From Smittium culicis (Eukaryota; Kickxellomycota; Harpellomycetes; Harpellales; Legeriomycetaceae): DNA of 63,486 nucleotides. Shown here in pieces: positions 60,276 to 63,486 of the stretch. Every line of letters begins with the position of its first letter. Positions within the stretch are counted from its first letter, which is position 1. Location of the stretch: positions 1 through 63,486 of the forward strand of contig LSSN01001350.1 of NCBI GenBank assembly GCA_001970855.1, read 5' to 3'. The position numbers and the translations under genes are program-made. Below the pieces are notes generated by a model. It worked only from the letters and a program-made list of their open reading frames with translations, was not told the origin of the DNA and ran no database searches.

Positions 60276-62010
60276 TGCAACAGAATGTTATTTAAAGTTT
60301 TTTTTGTGATAATATTAGTCGATTATTTAGCAAATACAATTTAATATATTGATATTTAAAGTCACTTTTGCAAGTATAAGTTAGTAAAAAGGTTTGTCTG
60401 AAATAGCAATAGAATAGTACAAATCTCTAAAGATAAATGCGAAAAAGAAATTCTGTTGAGTAGTTATTTTTCTGTTTAATACAAATAATATTCTGCGAGA
60501 ACTCTTCTCGTTTCAATTAAATATCTTTTGGAGCTATAAATAAATTCCTTATCAGGCGAAGCTATTTGGTAATTCTCGGGGAAAATTACTTGTACAAAAA
60601 AAAAAACTTAATTTTAAATTGCCTATTACTACTATTGTAATCAAACTTTTCCAATGACTGCTTCCTTCATTGTTTTTTGGTTTGTTTACTTTTACAGAAA
60701 TCGGCAAATAGATTATAGTTCTACAATACTTGAATCTTTCCCAATCTAAATAATATAAATCTATTGGGCTCTTTTAGTTGTTTTTTTTCTTTTCAAAAAA
60801 ATTAAATTCGCCAAAACCTCCCAATAGTTTTCCCTTTCCCTTTACACTAGCCTGTAAATCTTGAAATGTAGAGTCTAAGCAATTAATTTCTCATCACAGT
60901 TAAAATGCTAAGTTACGTAGAATAACCAATTATTATTTTCAAATTCGCGCAAAAATGTTCACTTCACGTAAATTACCTTCCAAAGTACAATTTTATATAT
61001 TAAGAATAGTACTTGTTAATATTAAACACTATCCTTGGGTCAAATAGCTTCTTTTGAAGTATTATCGCCAGTAGCTTTTTCAATATACAATTCACATATT
61101 AAACATATTTGAATTAAAATCCATTTGATACCCAATAATTTAAACTATTATTTTTTTTAGAATTATTAGTTATAACTAACTCTCACCCTATTAGCTCAAA
61201 AGTCACGCGATAAATAATACAAGTAAATATTACTAAAGAATACATAATATATACATACTTACAAACTAAATAATATTCGATATATACCCATACGATGAAT
61301 AAAAACTGACAACCATATTCCTTTTTTAAAAAAAAATTGATACTATAAAATAAAATGTCCTGTATACGCTATCTATTATTAAACCGCTATTCTTACGTAG
61401 CGTTAATGAGTTACTTTAATTTTTACGTTGCAATGTATCGCTTTACTGTGAACTATTGCTGCAAAATATAAAATTGGATAAATTATTACGCCTTTTTTTT
61501 TACTGATTAGCGCTTTAATATTAAGGGATCGATTTCTAAATCAGGTTAAATTTTCCATGGAGATTTTATTTTGGGCCTTTAGTAGAACATTAAACATCCG
61601 ATTACTCTTCAGAAAATCGCGTTAAATAGATACATTTGAATTATCTGTTAACAATTTCGTCTATCAAACAAAATATATTAAATTAGATGTTTCGAAACAT
61701 ATATATTTACTATTGTTTTTCTTTTAAACCCACTTTTTGTCTCTTTTAATTATGGATTATAGTTAATACCTGAATTGAAGTACTGGAAACATAATGTAAA
61801 ACTTTAAATTTTATTTATTTAGAATATTTATTCAAAATTAAAATAAAATAAAATAAACTCACTATGAGGACTCAGTAAGATTTGGGATTATTATAACCCA
61901 ATTTTGTCTGCTTATAATAACCCTTTAAATTTGTTTATTTATTAATTCATTTTTTTTTCTGTGAGTTTATTAAACAAAATAAAAAAAGTATAAAAAATAT
62001 TTAAAAAGTT
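60276..62010. other. AT-rich non-coding region upstream of the myosin gene
   Basis: I see no gene. The sequence left of about 60700 should include the myosin promoter. Near 62010 the base composition shifts sharply from very AT-rich to mixed, marking the 3' end of the LINE that follows. Confidence 0.6.
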
Positions 62011-63486
62011 AAAAAAATGAACTTTCAACCGACCCCTCTTCTCCGCTCTAGCAGCTCCATACCCGCTGGATACTGGCTCAATGGGGCTGGTGAATCACTT
62101 ATGCTTTGAATTATAAGTGTTCTGGGCACACGAATGGTCGTTCAAAAATTTTACTTTTTCCAGCTCAAAGTTCAGCTCATCTTTGCCAGCTCGAAGCTGT
62201 CTCAAATACGTTTTAGACCCCCACCTCCCAATGAGTTTTCCAACTAGCCCCAACCGGGACTCATTGGAATTAGATAGAAAGTTTATTTCTTCAGAGCAAA
62301 TCGGTATCGGTACGAACCTTCCGATCGTCGATTATTGGCTATTTCGTCATCGGCAGCAGCTCAGAAGTATGAATTCGACCGTCTTAGGCGCACACACAAG
62401 TTGCATCAGTGTCAAATATTTTTGAAATTTTGGACGACTATTTTGGTGCTCCACAAAGTTCAACCCAGTTTCCTTATGTGCAGATTTTCCTATCGCTCAG
62501 TCGATGAAAGACCAGATATTTTGTCTTTTTCGTTCGACTATCTTAATGATAGTCTGAACGTTTGAATATTGAGAGCAAAATTTTTTGATCCACCGGGCGC
62601 TCCCGGTCACCCAGGTGGCCATCCGGGCCTTCATCGGTGACTTGATGAGGTCGGCGATCCATGTTTTTGAGGTAGGCCATTTGTGGTATGCACGCTCACG
62701 GGCTGTGCTGGTGCGCATGAACACTGAGCTTATTCCCAGTTCATCCCTGATGCGCTCCATGGCCGCTGATTTTCCGACATTGGCAACCAGTCGGATTGCC
62801 TTGTCGAATTCTGACTGTATGGGCTTGCATCTGGTTTCGCTCATTCTAAATGTCTCAACACCGTAACATCGAATCGGCATCAGAACCGAATTTATGAACT
62901 TTATTTTTAGTGCTGTGAGCACACCAGACCGTCTCAGGAAGCTGTAGGCAGCGTATACAGCCTTCCTGACCTTATTCTTGTTGTTCTTGATAGTACCAGA
63001 TACATCCCACTTGCTATTCATAATATAACCCAAGTAGGTGTACTGGTCGGTGGAGTCGACTTTTTGGCCCTGCAGGGTAATATCAGTGGTCAACTCCCCG
63101 CTTATAGTCATTATCCCGCACTTGGAGGCATTCACAGCCATTTCCCAAGTGTCCGACCATTCGGTTATGGTGTTCAGTGCGATTTGCAAATCGGCTGATG
63201 ATTCGGCCAATAGCACAGCATCGTCGGCAAACAGTAGTCCTGGTATGCGTGAGGTGAGCCCAGGCACCCGCACACCTCGCACGCCCTTAAATATATCATT
63301 AATATAAAAATCGAAGAGTATCGGCGAGGCTGGGCACCCTTGCCGCACTCCACAGAGGTATTCAGTAGGGTTGGAAACTTCATTTCCAACTCTAACTGCG
63401 ATTTTCGGGGCATCATACATGCCCTTGATCATATTGAGGAGTTTCCCCCCAATGCCCACTGATCGCAGTTTATGCAGTAGGGCCAT
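62010..63486 (-). mobile_element. 3' portion of a second LINE, running off the window
   Basis: Minus-strand sequence from the window edge down to about 62010 forms one GC-richer block unlike the surrounding DNA. It contains a reverse-transcriptase reading frame (62497-63486) followed by about 490 bases of 3' tail. A short T-rich run on the minus strand follows the tail. The 5' part lies beyond the window. It is compositionally and in sequence unlike the dead LINE at 24332-31100, so it belongs to another lineage and looks younger. Confidence 0.8.
62497..63486 (-). CDS. LINE reverse transcriptase, partial (5' truncated by the window edge)
   Basis: The open frame runs 329 residues with no stop until 62497. 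It includes GVRQGCPASPILFDFYIND (palm), the catalytic LLFADDAVLL and WSDTWEMAVNASKCGIM, then the thumb with YTYLGYIMNSKWD. A long C-terminal helical region follows, containing RCYGVETFRMSE. The FADD catalytic pair is intact. The protein continues upstream of the window, where the endonuclease and fingers should be. The protein ends IVERKRQNIWSFID, with no clear zinc-binding domain before the stop, so its 3' end may be frameshifted. It makes cDNA from the element's own RNA. Confidence 0.85.
   Translation of the reverse strand: MALLHKLRSVGIGGKLLNMIKGMYDAPKIAVRVGNEVSNPTEYLCGVRQGCPASPILFDFYINDIFKGVRGVRVPGLTSRIPGLLFADDAVLLAESSADLQIALNTITEWSDTWEMAVNASKCGIMTISGELTTDITLQGQKVDSTDQYTYLGYIMNSKWDVSGTIKNNKNKVRKAVYAAYSFLRRSGVLTALKIKFINSVLMPIRCYGVETFRMSETRCKPIQSEFDKAIRLVANVGKSAAMERIRDELGISSVFMRTSTARERAYHKWPTSKTWIADLIKSPMKARMATWVTGSARWIKKFCSQYSNVQTIIKIVERKRQNIWSFID

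Noticed and set aside
1..63486. CRISPR arrays, rRNA operons, tRNA genes, bacterial-type operons
   Set aside because: I found no spaced direct repeats of CRISPR type, no rRNA-like blocks and no cloverleaf with a recognisable B-box. Genes are spliced and independently spaced, as in a eukaryote. A tRNA scan by software could still find one I missed.

Overview
This is a eukaryotic window, very AT-rich, with compact protein genes that carry short GT-AG introns. I read the gene set as fungal: Stt4 PI4-kinase, a Rad53-type checkpoint kinase, Sen54, Trs120 (TRAPPII), mitochondrial ribosomal protein mL38, a class II myosin, and LINE, pogo and TTAA-flanked elements. The AT bias, Asn/Ser-rich insertions and LINE load suggest an early-diverging fungus, possibly of the Smittium (Harpellales) type. 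That placement is inference only.

Layout. 1-2727: non-coding, with a TATCAAAG octamer array. 2728-9431 (-): STT4, two exons. 9432-12410: no gene. 12411-16697: a TTAA-flanked MITE, then a dead 4.0-kb pogo/Tigger-like transposon with long terminal inverted repeats and a nested MITE. 16895-20965 (+): Rad53-like kinase in about 20 exons, apparently FHA-kinase-FHA-FHA. 21240-23164 (-): SEN54, convergent with the kinase. 23322-23849: two more MITEs just upstream of SEN54. 24332-31100: a degenerate L1-like LINE with secondary insertions. 31100-34736: non-coding, with a likely solo LTR and a fifth MITE. 34737-41178 (+): TRS120. 43228-45058 (+): mL38 (MRPL35). 45854-49381 (-): an unidentified 1,052-residue protein with an N-terminal PIP box. 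50316-50603: a possible LINE remnant. 51407-52339 (-): a GC-richer DUF4460/TCAIM-like gene. 52783-60275 (-): class II myosin heavy chain. About 62010 to the end (-): the 3' part of a second, GC-richer LINE that runs off the window.

The host genes are housekeeping genes from separate pathways: PI4P synthesis, DNA-damage signalling, tRNA splicing, Golgi/endosome trafficking, mitochondrial translation and cytokinesis. I see no operon-like or cluster logic. The accessory material is transposon-derived. The most unusual protein is the Rad53-like kinase with an apparent third FHA domain. The most unusual repeats are the TTAA-flanked MITE family and two related insertions inside the LINE.

Exon models were made by eye from splice signals, reading frame and family motifs. 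Reading frame is preserved across all junctions, but no transcript data were available.
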